NCBI GenBank assembly: GCA_035403355.1
Contig: DAONFA010000016.1
Span: 1-44,667, forward strand
Direction of reading: 5' to 3'
Source of the DNA: Candidatus Cloacimonas sp.
GTDB lineage: Bacteria > Cloacimonadota > Cloacimonadia > Cloacimonadales > Cloacimonadaceae
DNA: 44,667 nucleotides
The first letter of the stretch is position 1. Each line of letters begins with the position of its first letter. Below are positions 24,657 through 34,509 of the stretch, in pieces. A program made the translations under genes and the position numbers. The notes beneath the pieces were generated by a model that was given only the letters and a program-made list of their open reading frames with translations, was not told the origin of the DNA and did not search any database.

Positions 24657-25601
24657 ATGGGAAAAATAGTTGTTCTGAAAGGGGGATTATCTCCCGAAAG
24701 AGAAGTATCTCTCGTTAGCGGTGCAGAAATTGCCTCTGCCTTAAAAAATATGGGTTATTCCGTTATAGAAATAGACCCTGCCGATTATTCCAAAGTTTCT
24801 GATTTATTATCTGCCATCCAATATGAACAACCGCTGCTTGTTTTTAATGGTTTACATGGTGGCAGCGGAGAAAATGGTGAACTTCAGGCAGCTCTTTCTT
24901 TGGCAGGAATTAAAGTTACCGGTTCCGGCTTCAAAGCCAGCTGCCTAAGTATGGATAAATATATTTCCAAACTGATAGCAAGTGCGGAAGGAATTCCCGT
25001 TCCCAAATATATTCTAATGCGGGAAGACCTTTTGGAGGACTATCAGGAAACTGAAGATTATTCCGGCTTTTCCAGTCAATTGGGACTACCCATAATAGTA
25101 AAACCAAACGATGCCGGTTCTTCTGTCGGAATTAGTAGAGTAGAATGTTTGGAGGATTTGAAACCAGCAGTCCAAAAAGCATTGCAATATTCACAAAGCG
25201 TGCTTTTGGAAGAATATATCCCGGGTAGGGAATTAACCGTCACAATTATTGATGCTGAAGCATATCCCGTGGTAGAAATTATACCGCTGGAGGGTTGGTA
25301 TGACTATACCAATAAATATACGCACGGCAAAACAAAATACGAGGCACCAGCTCAAATTGATGATACCGTAGCCAAACTTTTACAGCTCTATGCTTTAAGG
25401 TTATGGAAAGCATTCGGTTTAAGCGGTTATGCCAGAATTGATTTTCGCTACGATGACCTTAAGCCCTATTTTCTGGAAGTAAATACTTTGCCTGGAATGA
25501 CTTCCCTTTCTTTAACTCCGATGGCTGCTAAGGCAGCAGGAATGTCTTTTCAGGATTTACTGCAAAAAATAATTACTGTAACTGCTAAGGCAGGGAGGTA
25601 A
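24657..25601 (+). CDS. ddl: D-alanine--D-alanine ligase
   Basis: A 314-residue ATP-grasp ligase making the D-Ala-D-Ala dipeptide for peptidoglycan. LKGGLSPEREVSL at the N-terminus, FNGLHGGSGENG, the IVKPNDAGSSVGISRV nucleotide loop, LLEEYIPGRELTV and the C-terminal FLEVNTLPGMTSLSL metal site are all present. The KYTHGKTKYEAPA loop with Tyr-Thr is as in D-Ala-specific enzymes. The ATG follows AAAGGA. It lies 3 nt before the exported-protein gene, so wall synthesis and the envelope module share a transcript. Confidence 0.95.
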   Translation: MGKIVVLKGGLSPEREVSLVSGAEIASALKNMGYSVIEIDPADYSKVSDLLSAIQYEQPLLVFNGLHGGSGENGELQAALSLAGIKVTGSGFKASCLSMDKYISKLIASAEGIPVPKYILMREDLLEDYQETEDYSGFSSQLGLPIIVKPNDAGSSVGISRVECLEDLKPAVQKALQYSQSVLLEEYIPGRELTVTIIDAEAYPVVEIIPLEGWYDYTNKYTHGKTKYEAPAQIDDTVAKLLQLYALRLWKAFGLSGYARIDFRYDDLKPYFLEVNTLPGMTSLSLTPMAAKAAGMSFQDLLQKIITVTAKAGR

Positions 25602-25604
25602 AAA

Positions 25605-26711
25605 ATGAAACGCCGGATACTAATTTTTTGTATCGTTTTAATGCTGCCAGTTTTAGCTGCAGCAAGAGCAGATTTTGAGGTTACTTTCTCACCCAAAACC
25701 ATTAGGGTAAACAGTTTCAGTTCTGCCAGCTTTGATCCTTTTGTACCGGAACTGCAACCTGTTCTAACTACTCTAAATATTAGAAATACAGGCACTACTC
25801 CTGTAAAAATAGACCTGAAATTGGTTTTGGCGTGGAATAATATCTCACTGGTGGAGACAATCTTCAGCTCCAAAGAGAATTTGAACTCCTGGATTTTAAC
25901 CAACAGAGATTTAATAACCAACAAAGCAAGCTCTTCTTTTGATTTTAAACCCGGCAGCGGTGGAATAACGGTTCAGCAGGCAATAGAAAAGAGTTCTACT
26001 TTAAAATCAGCTGTTTTAGCGGGCTATTTTCCCGATGGAGAACTCAAATTCAAGGTTTGGGTAAGAGAATATTCAGAAACTGACTTTGATGATAATAATG
26101 CGGTCTCCGATGATTTTACAATAATAATTCGCAATGCCGGAAATATCACTTTGCTTTCCCCCGGAGTTCCCATTGGCAAAACACCGGCATTAGTCAGCGG
26201 TTTTCCGCTAAGCTTTTTATGGAATTCCCAGCTGACTGATTTTAACAAGTATAAGCTCATTATTAAAGAGTTTCCTCCTGGAAATCCTCCTTCTGTAAAC
26301 ACTGTAGAAAGAACGGGAGCTGTTTTTTATGAAACCCCGGATGGCGAAAATGAAAACATCGGTTTTGCCGATTTCCTGCCTTTTACAGGAGGCAACTATT
26401 ATGCCTGGAAAGTGACAACCGCTTTAACAACTGAATTTAACCCCCAAAAGCAAAACACCGGTAATAATATCCTTTCCAGTAACTGGTATGTTTTTCAGTT
26501 TGTAGATGAAAAAAGTGCTTCCACCAGTATTTCCGAATTTCAAACCCACCTCAATATGCTGCAAAATGATACATTGCTGAATCTTTACACTGAAGGTTAT
26601 CTGCCAACAGGCATTGTGATTATTGACGATAGAGCATATAGCGGTCAGGATGCGATTAAGCTAATTGATGCTTTGTTAGGACAGGATATCTCAGTTGAGC
26701 TAAAGGACTGA
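25605..26711 (+). CDS. Exported beta-sandwich protein, unrecognised
   Basis: A 368-residue protein I cannot assign. An N-terminal Sec signal (MKRRILIFCIVLMLPVLAAARA) is followed by beta-rich sequence with an Ig-like or CARDB-like feel (LNIRNTGTTPVKIDLKLVL). A central region (GFPLSFLWNSQ, YKLIIKEFPPG, YAWKVTTAL) resembles fibronectin/Ig-type modules seen in surface proteins. The C-terminal ~50 residues are helical (ISEFQTHLNMLQNDTL, AIKLIDALLG). Its own GGAGG site and 10-nt gap to the FecR gene place it in the FecR/barrel/cyclase module, so a periplasmic or outer-membrane accessory role is plausible. Function unknown. Confidence 0.7.
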   Translation: MKRRILIFCIVLMLPVLAAARADFEVTFSPKTIRVNSFSSASFDPFVPELQPVLTTLNIRNTGTTPVKIDLKLVLAWNNISLVETIFSSKENLNSWILTNRDLITNKASSSFDFKPGSGGITVQQAIEKSSTLKSAVLAGYFPDGELKFKVWVREYSETDFDDNNAVSDDFTIIIRNAGNITLLSPGVPIGKTPALVSGFPLSFLWNSQLTDFNKYKLIIKEFPPGNPPSVNTVERTGAVFYETPDGENENIGFADFLPFTGGNYYAWKVTTALTTEFNPQKQNTGNNILSSNWYVFQFVDEKSASTSISEFQTHLNMLQNDTLLNLYTEGYLPTGIVIIDDRAYSGQDAIKLIDALLGQDISVELKD

Positions 26712-26721
26712 GGAGGTAAAA

Positions 26722-27399
26722 ATGAAAAAGCTATTTCTTTTCGCTATAATCCTCATTCTGGCTGTCAATTTGCTGGCACTGGATTCGGTAGCAATTATTT
26801 CCGCTTCCAAGGGAAAAGTGGATTTACACAGAGCTACTAAAGTAATTAAACATAAAACCGGCGATATGTTGCAAAACAACGATGAAATACGCACCGGAGG
26901 AGAATCCTTCGCTGCCTTTAAATATATAGATGGTTCTTCCACGGTAAAAATCTTTTCCCATTCCGTAGTGAAGGTTCTCGCTTCCACCAGCAATAATAAA
27001 CTGGCTAAAATAGTTAAACTGAACAAAGGTAGTGTCTTTTCCCAAATAAAAAGTGATACAGGACCTTTTGCTGTGCAAACACCAACTACTGTTGCCTCCG
27101 TTAAAGGAACCGGTTTTCTGGCAGAATTTGATGAGCATAAACAAACCAAATTCATCGTTACCGAAGGAGAACTGGAATTAAAGATTTTGGATAAAACGGA
27201 AACTCAATCCGTTGCCGCAGGAAATACTGCTATCATTCAAGCAGATGGAACTTGTGAAATAAGACCTGTTTCAGCAGTAGAATTAGAGGAACTGAAACAG
27301 GTAGAACAGCAATCCCTGCAGGAAAAAGAAAACAAGAAAATGCGCATCCCGGTTGTTGATCCCAACGGACAAACCAGGTATATTGAAATAACCTGGTAG
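26722..27399 (+). CDS. Exported FecR-domain protein
   Basis: A 225-residue protein with a signal peptide (MKKLFLFAIILILAVNLLALD) and a FecR domain at about residues 25-170: SASKGKVDLHRA, GDMLQNNDEIRTGGESFAAFKY, DGSSTVKIFSHSVVKV, LNKGSVFSQIKS, and TPTTVASVKGTGF, which is the conserved core. The tail is charged. In classical systems FecR is an inner-membrane anti-sigma factor; here there is no transmembrane anchor and no sigma factor gene, so it belongs to the free periplasmic FecR type often found beside CHASE2 proteins. It sits between an exported protein and a beta-barrel, 12 nt before the latter. Confidence 0.88.
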   Translation: MKKLFLFAIILILAVNLLALDSVAIISASKGKVDLHRATKVIKHKTGDMLQNNDEIRTGGESFAAFKYIDGSSTVKIFSHSVVKVLASTSNNKLAKIVKLNKGSVFSQIKSDTGPFAVQTPTTVASVKGTGFLAEFDEHKQTKFIVTEGELELKILDKTETQSVAAGNTAIIQADGTCEIRPVSAVELEELKQVEQQSLQEKENKKMRIPVVDPNGQTRYIEITW

Positions 27400-27411
27400 G
27401 AGGGTATTAGA

Positions 27412-29796
27412 ATGAAAAAGCAAATTTTAATGCTGCTCTCCATTGTCTTTATTACCCAACTTTTTAGCGTTGCTCTCTTAAATATTTCTCCTCAGACCTA
27501 TAATTTTAACAGGGCTTGCGATTTGAGGGTAGAGGTTCAACAGGGCTTAAGTGACATAGCCAAAATGAAGGTCTATTATCGTATCGGTAAAACTGAACGT
27601 TGGTATAGCGAAGAAATGAAACAGGATAACCCCGGGGCAATTTATTTTCCGGCTTCCATCCCCGTCCAATATTTAACTACTGAAACCATAGAATATTACT
27701 TTTGTGCTGAGCTGAACCAAGGAAACAAAGAATACTTTCCCCCTCAAAATGAAACAGCCCCAAACTACTTTCTGGAACCGGATATTGCCTCCGGAGAAGC
27801 AGAACCCGGCTTCGTTCTCTTAACCGATAATCCAATTATTTCAGCAGCAGAGGGCTATTTGCTGGTAGTTTCTTTCTTTGCCTTAAGTGAAGAAATTGAT
27901 TCTGCCAGCATTGAGGTTTGGGTAGGAGGAAAGGATGTTACCGCTTCAGCTAATATTAGCTCTCCCCTGATTGTTTATAAAGACGAAAACCCTCAAAGCG
28001 GAAACAAAAAAGCAGTTATTCGGGCAAAAAAAGATGGAAAAACTATCCATTCTCCTGTCTGGTCAACCGAAGTTTTACCCTCAAGTAAAACACTAAAGCA
28101 ATTTATTTATCAGGGAACTGTGAATTTTGCCTCCAATTATTATAATTATTCCGATGAGGATGCTCTTGGTTACACAAAAAGTGATGCCGCTACCTGGACT
28201 GATTTCTATGGAAGTTACGGAATATATTCTATGCAGGCAAACCTCTATTTATCCTCTCTGGAACACAGTAACAGTCAACCCGTTAACCGCTATACAATTG
28301 GATTTAATATTCCTTATCTGGATTTTTTTGCCGGGGACTATGCTCCCACTTTCAGTCAATTAACCTTAAACGGCAAAAATATGAAGGGAATTTATTCCCG
28401 CTTATACTACAAAGCCCTATCGCTATCTGTAACTCACGGACAAACAGTTCGCAAAACGAAAAACGAACTTGATCTTGATTCCGAAGTAGAAGGTATGCAA
28501 AAATCGGGAACTTTCAAACAGGAGGCATTCGGAACCCGTTTACAAATTGGCTATGAAGAGCCCTTTTTCATCGGTTTTAGTTTTACCCGGCATAACGATG
28601 TAATCAGTTCTCTGGATAGCACTTACTATCAATATACGAAAGCAGACAGCATTGGTAACAAGAGTATCATTTACACTACTAAAGCACAAGAGAATGCAGT
28701 TTTGGGAATGGATGCCCGAATTAATATACCTGCACAGAAAGCAGTTTTAGGAGCAGAAATTGCCACTTCTCTTTTGAACACCAATACTATTCCAGGAGCC
28801 ATATCTCAGCAGGATTTGGAAGATTATACCGGCGAGGATATTCCTGTTGATCCTCAAGATTTCAGCGATTTGTTCGTTTTCAATAAAAATATGATTCCTT
28901 TTCTGCCCTGTCGGGAAAGTATTGCCTGGCTTATATATTACCGGAATTACTTTCGGAATAATATGTTCGGTATTCAATATTCCGAAACCGGCTCTGCTTT
29001 CAATGCTTTTGGCGCTTCCTATCAAATGCCTGATAGCAGAGTTATTTCTCTTACCGATAACTTCAATGTTTCCCGCTATTTTATCTTAAGCGGTGGTTTG
29101 AACTTAATTGAGGATAACCTTTCAGGACATAAAAGCGAAACTAACAATACCACTTCCTGGTATCTGCAATCTATCTTGCGTTTAACCAACCTGCCCTATT
29201 TCAAACTGGCTTATTACAATAATCTAAGTGAAAACAAGCAAAACAAAAACATCGCTTCCACTTTCCAGAAAGCAAAAAACAGCTCCCAAAACATAATTTT
29301 CGGGATCGGCTATAATATCACGCAAATTCCTTATGTGCCTACGCAATTGGATATCAGCTACAAAACGGGAACCGATAACAGCAAGAAAAGTAACGAAGAG
29401 CTAAGCGACAATAAAAATAGCGGTTTTAATTTAACGATGTTAAATCGTTTGCAAATGATACCTCTTACTTTGCAATTTACGATGTCCCTGAATAACAATA
29501 AAGACCCTTTAGCCATTACCAATAAAAAGGGCAAGAATAATAATTTCTTTATGGGAGCTTCTTACAGCTTATGGGAAGATAATATTAAACCCTATACCAA
29601 TTTCCAGATTGTAACAGCTGATGGAGCTCAAGGTGATAGAACTTATCAATATTACACTTTGGGGGTTGAAGCATATCCCTGGAAAGCTTTATGCATCAAT
29701 ACCAATATTGCCTTGGCAAATTATAAGAATAAAGAGAACAGTGTTTATAACTACAATAATTTTGTTTGGAGAGTTCTGCTTTCGCAGCGGTTCTAA
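27412..29796 (+). CDS. Large outer-membrane beta-barrel protein with N-terminal periplasmic domain
   Basis: A 794-residue protein with signal peptide MKKQILMLLSIVFITQLFSV. Residues about 25-215 form a soluble beta-rich part (RACDLRVEVQQGLSD, ASIEVWVGGKDVT). From about 225 to the end there is alternating aromatic/polar sequence typical of a transmembrane barrel, and the last residue is Phe (VWRVLLSQRF), the outer-membrane assembly signal. No TonB box or plug is evident, so it is not clearly a TonB receptor. Placed between FecR and the CHASE2 cyclase, it could present the signal or be the controlled output. GGAGG ribosome-binding site. No close family recognised. Confidence 0.75.
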   Translation: MKKQILMLLSIVFITQLFSVALLNISPQTYNFNRACDLRVEVQQGLSDIAKMKVYYRIGKTERWYSEEMKQDNPGAIYFPASIPVQYLTTETIEYYFCAELNQGNKEYFPPQNETAPNYFLEPDIASGEAEPGFVLLTDNPIISAAEGYLLVVSFFALSEEIDSASIEVWVGGKDVTASANISSPLIVYKDENPQSGNKKAVIRAKKDGKTIHSPVWSTEVLPSSKTLKQFIYQGTVNFASNYYNYSDEDALGYTKSDAATWTDFYGSYGIYSMQANLYLSSLEHSNSQPVNRYTIGFNIPYLDFFAGDYAPTFSQLTLNGKNMKGIYSRLYYKALSLSVTHGQTVRKTKNELDLDSEVEGMQKSGTFKQEAFGTRLQIGYEEPFFIGFSFTRHNDVISSLDSTYYQYTKADSIGNKSIIYTTKAQENAVLGMDARINIPAQKAVLGAEIATSLLNTNTIPGAISQQDLEDYTGEDIPVDPQDFSDLFVFNKNMIPFLPCRESIAWLIYYRNYFRNNMFGIQYSETGSAFNAFGASYQMPDSRVISLTDNFNVSRYFILSGGLNLIEDNLSGHKSETNNTTSWYLQSILRLTNLPYFKLAYYNNLSENKQNKNIASTFQKAKNSSQNIIFGIGYNITQIPYVPTQLDISYKTGTDNSKKSNEELSDNKNSGFNLTMLNRLQMIPLTLQFTMSLNNNKDPLAITNKKGKNNNFFMGASYSLWEDNIKPYTNFQIVTADGAQGDRTYQYYTLGVEAYPWKALCINTNIALANYKNKENSVYNYNNFVWRVLLSQRF

Positions 29797-29936
29797 AATA
29801 ATAATGAAAGAACAAATGCAGCTCCCTGTTTTGCAGCATATTATAATAAAACTGCAGGATAATTTTTCCTGTTTTCCGGTAAAATCAGGATGCTATTTTA
29901 TTGCTGCCAAACGGGGTCTTGCCTGTTGAGGTTTAT

Positions 29937-31793
29937 ATGCCATTAAAAAAAGTCCTCTTCTATCTGTTAATTATATTGCTGATAGTAAAAATCATCTTTG
30001 CTATCCCCTTCTTTAAGAACATTGAATCTAAAGCCCAGGATTTGCTTTTCTGCCTGCGAGGCAAATTGCCTGTTTCCGATAAAATAGTTATTATTGGAAT
30101 TGATGATGACAGCTTTAGTGCCTTAAATGAAACCTGGCCCTTTCCCCGTTCTTATCATTCCAAGTTAATTGAGAACTTGAACCAGGCGGGAGCAAGGCAA
30201 ATAGTTTTTGATGTGGAATTTACCGAAAAAGGTTTTCCCGAAAGTGATTATCAGTTAGCAGAAACGGCAGCTAAATATCAAAATGTAATTTTTGCCGGTA
30301 AGATTTTACCTGCCAAACATCCCGGAGAACCAACTCAGATGATTCCTCCAATTAAAGCTATAACCGATTTCAATCTGCCTTGGGGAATTGTGAATATGGA
30401 AGCTGATGCTGATGGCTTTATTCGTAAATACACTCTATTTGAGCAATTTGATAAAACAAAACTCTACAGCATCGGCATTGCTTCGCTGGCAAACTATAGG
30501 GTCTATCAAGATACTTGGGCTGAGCATATTAAAGTGAACGGCAAAGCATTGCATTTAACTGATAAAAGCATTCCCCTTGCGGATAGAAACAAAGCAATCA
30601 TCAATTTCAGAGGTCCTGCGGGAACTTATCCTGCTTTTTCTTATGCCAGCATTTTGGATGATTCCACTTTTACTATGCCTGGTTATCAGGGTGCGGAAAT
30701 AGATGAATTCTACGAAATCAGAGATAGTGGCGTTTTAAAAGATAAAATAGTTCTGGTGGGAGCAACTATTGATGAATTACACGATAAATTTCCTACTCCT
30801 TACGGTGGCGAATGGACTTCTGGAGTGGAAATTCAAGCTAACTTTCTGGATATGGTTCTAACCGGAAATTACTTGAAAAAAATGAATCCCTGGCTGTTTT
30901 TGCTGATAGAAATTATTCTGCTGCTTGGGCTTTGGTTACTTTTTAAAGTGTTAAAGCCCCAGTTTTCTGCCTTGGCTCTAATCGGACTGCTGATTATTTT
31001 ATTTATTATCAATCTCTTGCTATTTAACAAAGCCGGTATTATTTGTCCCATAGCGCAAACGGTTATTCTGTTAATTCTTATCTATGTTGCCAGCATTTTA
31101 AATCACTATTGGGTAACGATGAAAGAAAAACGCTTTATCCGAAATGCGTTTCAGCAATATCTTGCCCCGGAACTGGTCAGTCAGCTTCTTGCCAATCCTA
31201 AAAGTTTAAAATTCGGTGGTTCTTTACAGGAAATAACTGTTCTGTTTTCTGATATCCGCAGTTTTACTACCTATTCCGAAAAACATTCTCCGGAAGAAAC
31301 AGTAAATATCCTCCATGAATACCTTACGGAAATGGTTAAAATAATAATCAATAATCACGGTATTCTGGATAAATTCGTAGGTGACGAAGTTATGGCTCTT
31401 TATGGAACCCCGGTTGCTCTACCCAATCATTCTTTTGATGCCTGTAAAACAGCTTTGCAAATGCGCACCCGCCTCTCTCAATTACAGGAAAAATGGCAAA
31501 GCGAAGGCATTGAACCATTTGATATAGGTATCGGAATTAATACCGGAATGGCTGTTGTAGGAAATTTGGGTAGCGAACAAATCTTTGATTACACGGCTAT
31601 TGGCGATACAATTAATTTGGGAGCACGGCTGGAAGGACTGAATAAAGAATATAATACCTTCAATCATATAATCATCAGTGAGTTCACCTATGAAAAAGTT
31701 CAAGACCTGGTCAATGCCAACTACCTGGATGAAGTGAAGGTTAAAGGAAAAAACATTGCAGTTAAAATATACGAACTGGTTAGTTTGAAGTGA
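29937..31793 (+). CDS. CHASE2-domain class III adenylate cyclase
   Basis: A 618-residue inner-membrane receptor cyclase. One N-terminal helix (about 4-23), a periplasmic CHASE2 sensor (about 28-310; VIIGIDDDSFSAL, WPFPRSYHSKLI, FDVEFTE, VLVGAT), three helices (about 317-390), then a class III cyclase domain (about 430-610). The catalytic set is complete: metal Asp439 in FSDIRSFT and Asp483 in VGDEVMA, adenine-selecting Lys479 and Thr553, and transition-state Asn560 and Arg564 in TINLGARLE. It should make cAMP. The ATG at 29937 has GAGG 6 nt upstream; earlier in-frame codons lack a site. It is the last gene of the run, 140 nt after the barrel gene. Confidence 0.93.
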   Translation: MPLKKVLFYLLIILLIVKIIFAIPFFKNIESKAQDLLFCLRGKLPVSDKIVIIGIDDDSFSALNETWPFPRSYHSKLIENLNQAGARQIVFDVEFTEKGFPESDYQLAETAAKYQNVIFAGKILPAKHPGEPTQMIPPIKAITDFNLPWGIVNMEADADGFIRKYTLFEQFDKTKLYSIGIASLANYRVYQDTWAEHIKVNGKALHLTDKSIPLADRNKAIINFRGPAGTYPAFSYASILDDSTFTMPGYQGAEIDEFYEIRDSGVLKDKIVLVGATIDELHDKFPTPYGGEWTSGVEIQANFLDMVLTGNYLKKMNPWLFLLIEIILLLGLWLLFKVLKPQFSALALIGLLIILFIINLLLFNKAGIICPIAQTVILLILIYVASILNHYWVTMKEKRFIRNAFQQYLAPELVSQLLANPKSLKFGGSLQEITVLFSDIRSFTTYSEKHSPEETVNILHEYLTEMVKIIINNHGILDKFVGDEVMALYGTPVALPNHSFDACKTALQMRTRLSQLQEKWQSEGIEPFDIGIGINTGMAVVGNLGSEQIFDYTAIGDTINLGARLEGLNKEYNTFNHIIISEFTYEKVQDLVNANYLDEVKVKGKNIAVKIYELVSLK

Positions 31794-32032
31794 GTAAGTA
31801 AAATATAGAGATAGCTTTCGGGAAAAGTTAAACCCAAATAATGCAGCCGGGAAAAATGGAAGGGCAAATCCTTCTTCTCTACCGAAAATGGAGTATTCTA
31901 TAAGAACTGGAGAAACTGAATTTGCAGAATCGGAATCCGGCTACTAAACCGCAGAATATACTTGTTATTTAAAGTTATAGTATTCCTCGGGTTTTTATGA
32001 ATCATTAAGGTTCTAAATTAACCTGATAGTTT

Positions 32033-32665
32033 TTATGAAATTCCTTTCTGTAAATCATCCAGAAACAGTATCAAATTATGCATTTCAGTATAAGAATAAT
32101 CTTCATTGTTTATTCTGGGTTTGGAGCATATTCTTTGGGAGTTTTGGATGGCTGTTTCCAGACCACCTTGCAATTTTATATAGAGACCGGCAATATATTT
32201 CTGACTTTTACAGTAATCAGGATATGCTTTGCATAGTTCATTTTTAACTTCATCAAAAGAAGTAAAGCATTTATCGGTATTTTTAAAGTGTAAAAGAAAC
32301 CAAAACTCTATACAGGGCTTGGATTCAATTATTGTTAATCTTTCTTTTGCTTTAGCCATAGATTCCACTTTTTTCTTTCTCTCATTGTATTCAGTTGTTT
32401 GGTAATTGTTATAGATAACATCCAGGTCTAAAACATAAAAGATATATAAGTAATTTGGTTCCTTGCGTTTAGAGAGTTGTTGTTCTATTTGCTGGAATAT
32501 TTCCTTAAAATTATTATTACTTAGCTTTGGTTCTATCCTAATGCCTAAGTTCTTATATCTATCTTTTTTAAGGCAAGTTAAATATTCTTTTTCTGTTTCG
32601 CCTTCACAATAAACTAATATTACAGGTCTGAAAGGTCTGGAGTGTTTACCTCTATTCTGTGTCAT
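32033..32665 (-). CDS. rloB: RloB-like defence protein
   Basis: A 210-residue RloB/AbiLii-family protein. ILVYCEGETEKEYL (Glu21) and YVLDLDVI (Asp80, Asp82) form a Toprim-like acidic set, and SKPCIEFWFLLHF (Glu120) is the RloB signature. Toprim proteins of this kind act as nucleases in several phage-defence pairs; nuclease activity here is inferred. The second ATG at 32665 was chosen because GGAGG touches the first ATG (32671) but is correctly spaced from the second. It overlaps the ATPase gene by 14 nt, so the two are one translationally coupled operon. Confidence 0.88.
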   Translation of the reverse strand: MTQNRGKHSRPFRPVILVYCEGETEKEYLTCLKKDRYKNLGIRIEPKLSNNNFKEIFQQIEQQLSKRKEPNYLYIFYVLDLDVIYNNYQTTEYNERKKKVESMAKAKERLTIIESKPCIEFWFLLHFKNTDKCFTSFDEVKNELCKAYPDYCKSQKYIAGLYIKLQGGLETAIQNSQRICSKPRINNEDYSYTEMHNLILFLDDLQKGIS

Positions 32666-33953
32666 TTTCATCCTCCAAGAGAGTGCTTCCCAAATTTGGT
32701 AAACCGCCTATCAATCCTTTTCTGTAAATACTTTCTATGGAATGTTCTTTGCGCACAGGATAATCAGAAACGCTGGTTAGAGAAGTGCTTCCATCTTCTT
32801 TTCTATCAGTAATCCAGATAGCATCTCTGCGTAGGATATCTTTTTCTTTTAAGATAGCCGTATTTTGAGAGGTGAATATTAATTGTCCCCCACCTTTATT
32901 TCTTAAAAAAGTAGTGATGAAATGAATGATAAGATCAATATGCAAAGAACTCTCAATTTCATCTATAGGAACTATCCGGTTTTTATATATTAGCTCAAAT
33001 AGAATTCCAATCAAGCCAAAAAAACTCTGAGTTCCGGCTGATTCCAGATTATAATTTAGAACAAAAGTTCCTGAAGGGGTTTTATGGGTAAATTCTTTTT
33101 TAAGACGATATAATTCACCTATCTGTTTATTTCCTTCTCTTTCTTTATGTTTTTCTTCTATTTCTGCTCTTAAACTTGGTGGTAAATCTCCTAACGATAT
33201 TATCTTTTTTTCCATATTAAAATCTTCTATCCAGAAATCAGCCCTCTTCAAGAGTTCTAAATATAGAGGTTTATATTTTTTTTTCTGTTCCGAACTGTCT
33301 AAATAAGTAAGATAATTGAAGTTCAAAAGATCGGTTGTATAATCCAAAATAGGATTCATAGTTCCAGTAAACCAATTCCTTGCTTCCTGAAGAACCCCAG
33401 AATATTGCATTGTGGCTATTTTTGAAAGAATGGACTGGTTTTGGACAGTTAATTCCAAAGCATCTTGTTGTTTCTTATCAACAGAGGCATTCTTCCAGCT
33501 ATATTGATACTTGAATTCATTCTTATCTATAAGGTTGCGCGAGAAGACAGTTGACCTTCTTCCTTGGGGAAAATAGCTTAGATTTTCCTGGATGATACAT
33601 TTTTCGTTTAATTCCAGATAGTAGCTATAAACAATCCCCTTTTGCAGAAATTCAACCTCAAAAATTGAGGGCTTATCTTCATCCATTGCAAACGGAACTA
33701 TAGGAATTGGAATTTCTTTATTAGTAGATGTATCACTTATAAATTGTTGTAAAAAATCCAAAGCCATAAGTAGATTAGTTTTTCCGGAAGCATTTGCTCC
33801 ATAAATCATAGCCGCTCTTAAGATTCTTCGCTTTGGTTTTTCAACTGAAACTACATAATATTCCTCCAGGGTTTTATCACTGGTGGCACGAAAATCCAAA
33901 GTTACTTTATCCCTGATGGAAAGGAAGTTTTGGACACTGAAGGTGATAATCAT
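32652..33953 (-). CDS. rloA: RloA-like AAA/ABC-type ATPase
   Basis: A 433-residue ATPase of the AAA_15/AAA_21 (SMC/OLD-like) group, partner of RloB as in AbiL and RloAB defence loci. The N-terminus ITFSVQNFLSIRDKVTLDF is typical. Walker A is GANASGKT (52-59); a signature-like LESAGTQSFFGL precedes Walker B PIDEIESSLH (near 325), and the terminal switch is QLIFTSQN where most relatives have a His. The middle contains a charged helical region. The ATG at 33953 follows AAGGAG; the longer frame to 33998 has no such site. First gene of a two-gene operon, isolated from metabolic neighbours. Confidence 0.9.
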   Translation of the reverse strand: MIITFSVQNFLSIRDKVTLDFRATSDKTLEEYYVVSVEKPKRRILRAAMIYGANASGKTNLLMALDFLQQFISDTSTNKEIPIPIVPFAMDEDKPSIFEVEFLQKGIVYSYYLELNEKCIIQENLSYFPQGRRSTVFSRNLIDKNEFKYQYSWKNASVDKKQQDALELTVQNQSILSKIATMQYSGVLQEARNWFTGTMNPILDYTTDLLNFNYLTYLDSSEQKKKYKPLYLELLKRADFWIEDFNMEKKIISLGDLPPSLRAEIEEKHKEREGNKQIGELYRLKKEFTHKTPSGTFVLNYNLESAGTQSFFGLIGILFELIYKNRIVPIDEIESSLHIDLIIHFITTFLRNKGGGQLIFTSQNTAILKEKDILRRDAIWITDRKEDGSTSLTSVSDYPVRKEHSIESIYRKGLIGGLPNLGSTLLEDENDTE

Positions 33954-34509
33954 TTTTTTGACTCCTTGTTGTGCACTTTTTCTGCATACTGATACCAATA
34001 AAATTGAGCATATTATAATGTCAAGCTATTTTTTGCAGTTTTTCTGTAAATTTATTGTTCTCTTTTTACTCCCGCTGAAGATCAGAATTTAAACTCCCCA
34101 ATGCCTGTATAAGTGATAAATAATAATAACTCAATTGCCTACAGCCCCTTAGAGAATTCATTTTTCCAGGGGTTATTTGCCTATACTTGCTAACGCTATA
34201 CTTTTCAATAAGTTCCCTTATAATTCCCATATCGCGATACGGGAACGATACCGGAATGATATGGGGGTTATATCGGAAGCGGTAAAGCTTAAAATGAATA
34301 TTAAAGAAAGTTAGTTTGGAAACCGGAAAAGGAAGGAAATTTCACTGCAGGAAACAGCTTACAGGCATAATAGCGGAACCCTTTGCAGCATAAATTGTTC
34401 AGGGTATCCACCTACAAAAGAATTGACAGCTAAGGCATTTATAAAAAAATGGGTTAATACAGCTAATGCGAATAAAAATAAAAAAATAGACACTACTTCA
34501 GGAGGAGAT
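33954..34509. other. Intergenic region with dispersed repeat
   Basis: 556 nt between the divergent defence pair and kdd. At 34225-34268 lies an inverted-repeat element (CCCATATC...GATATGGG outer arms, internal CCATATCGCGATACGG), related in reverse orientation to the element near 20643-20695. A TTGACA at 34423-34428 may belong to the kdd promoter, but its -10 is poor. No gene seen. Confidence 0.65.
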
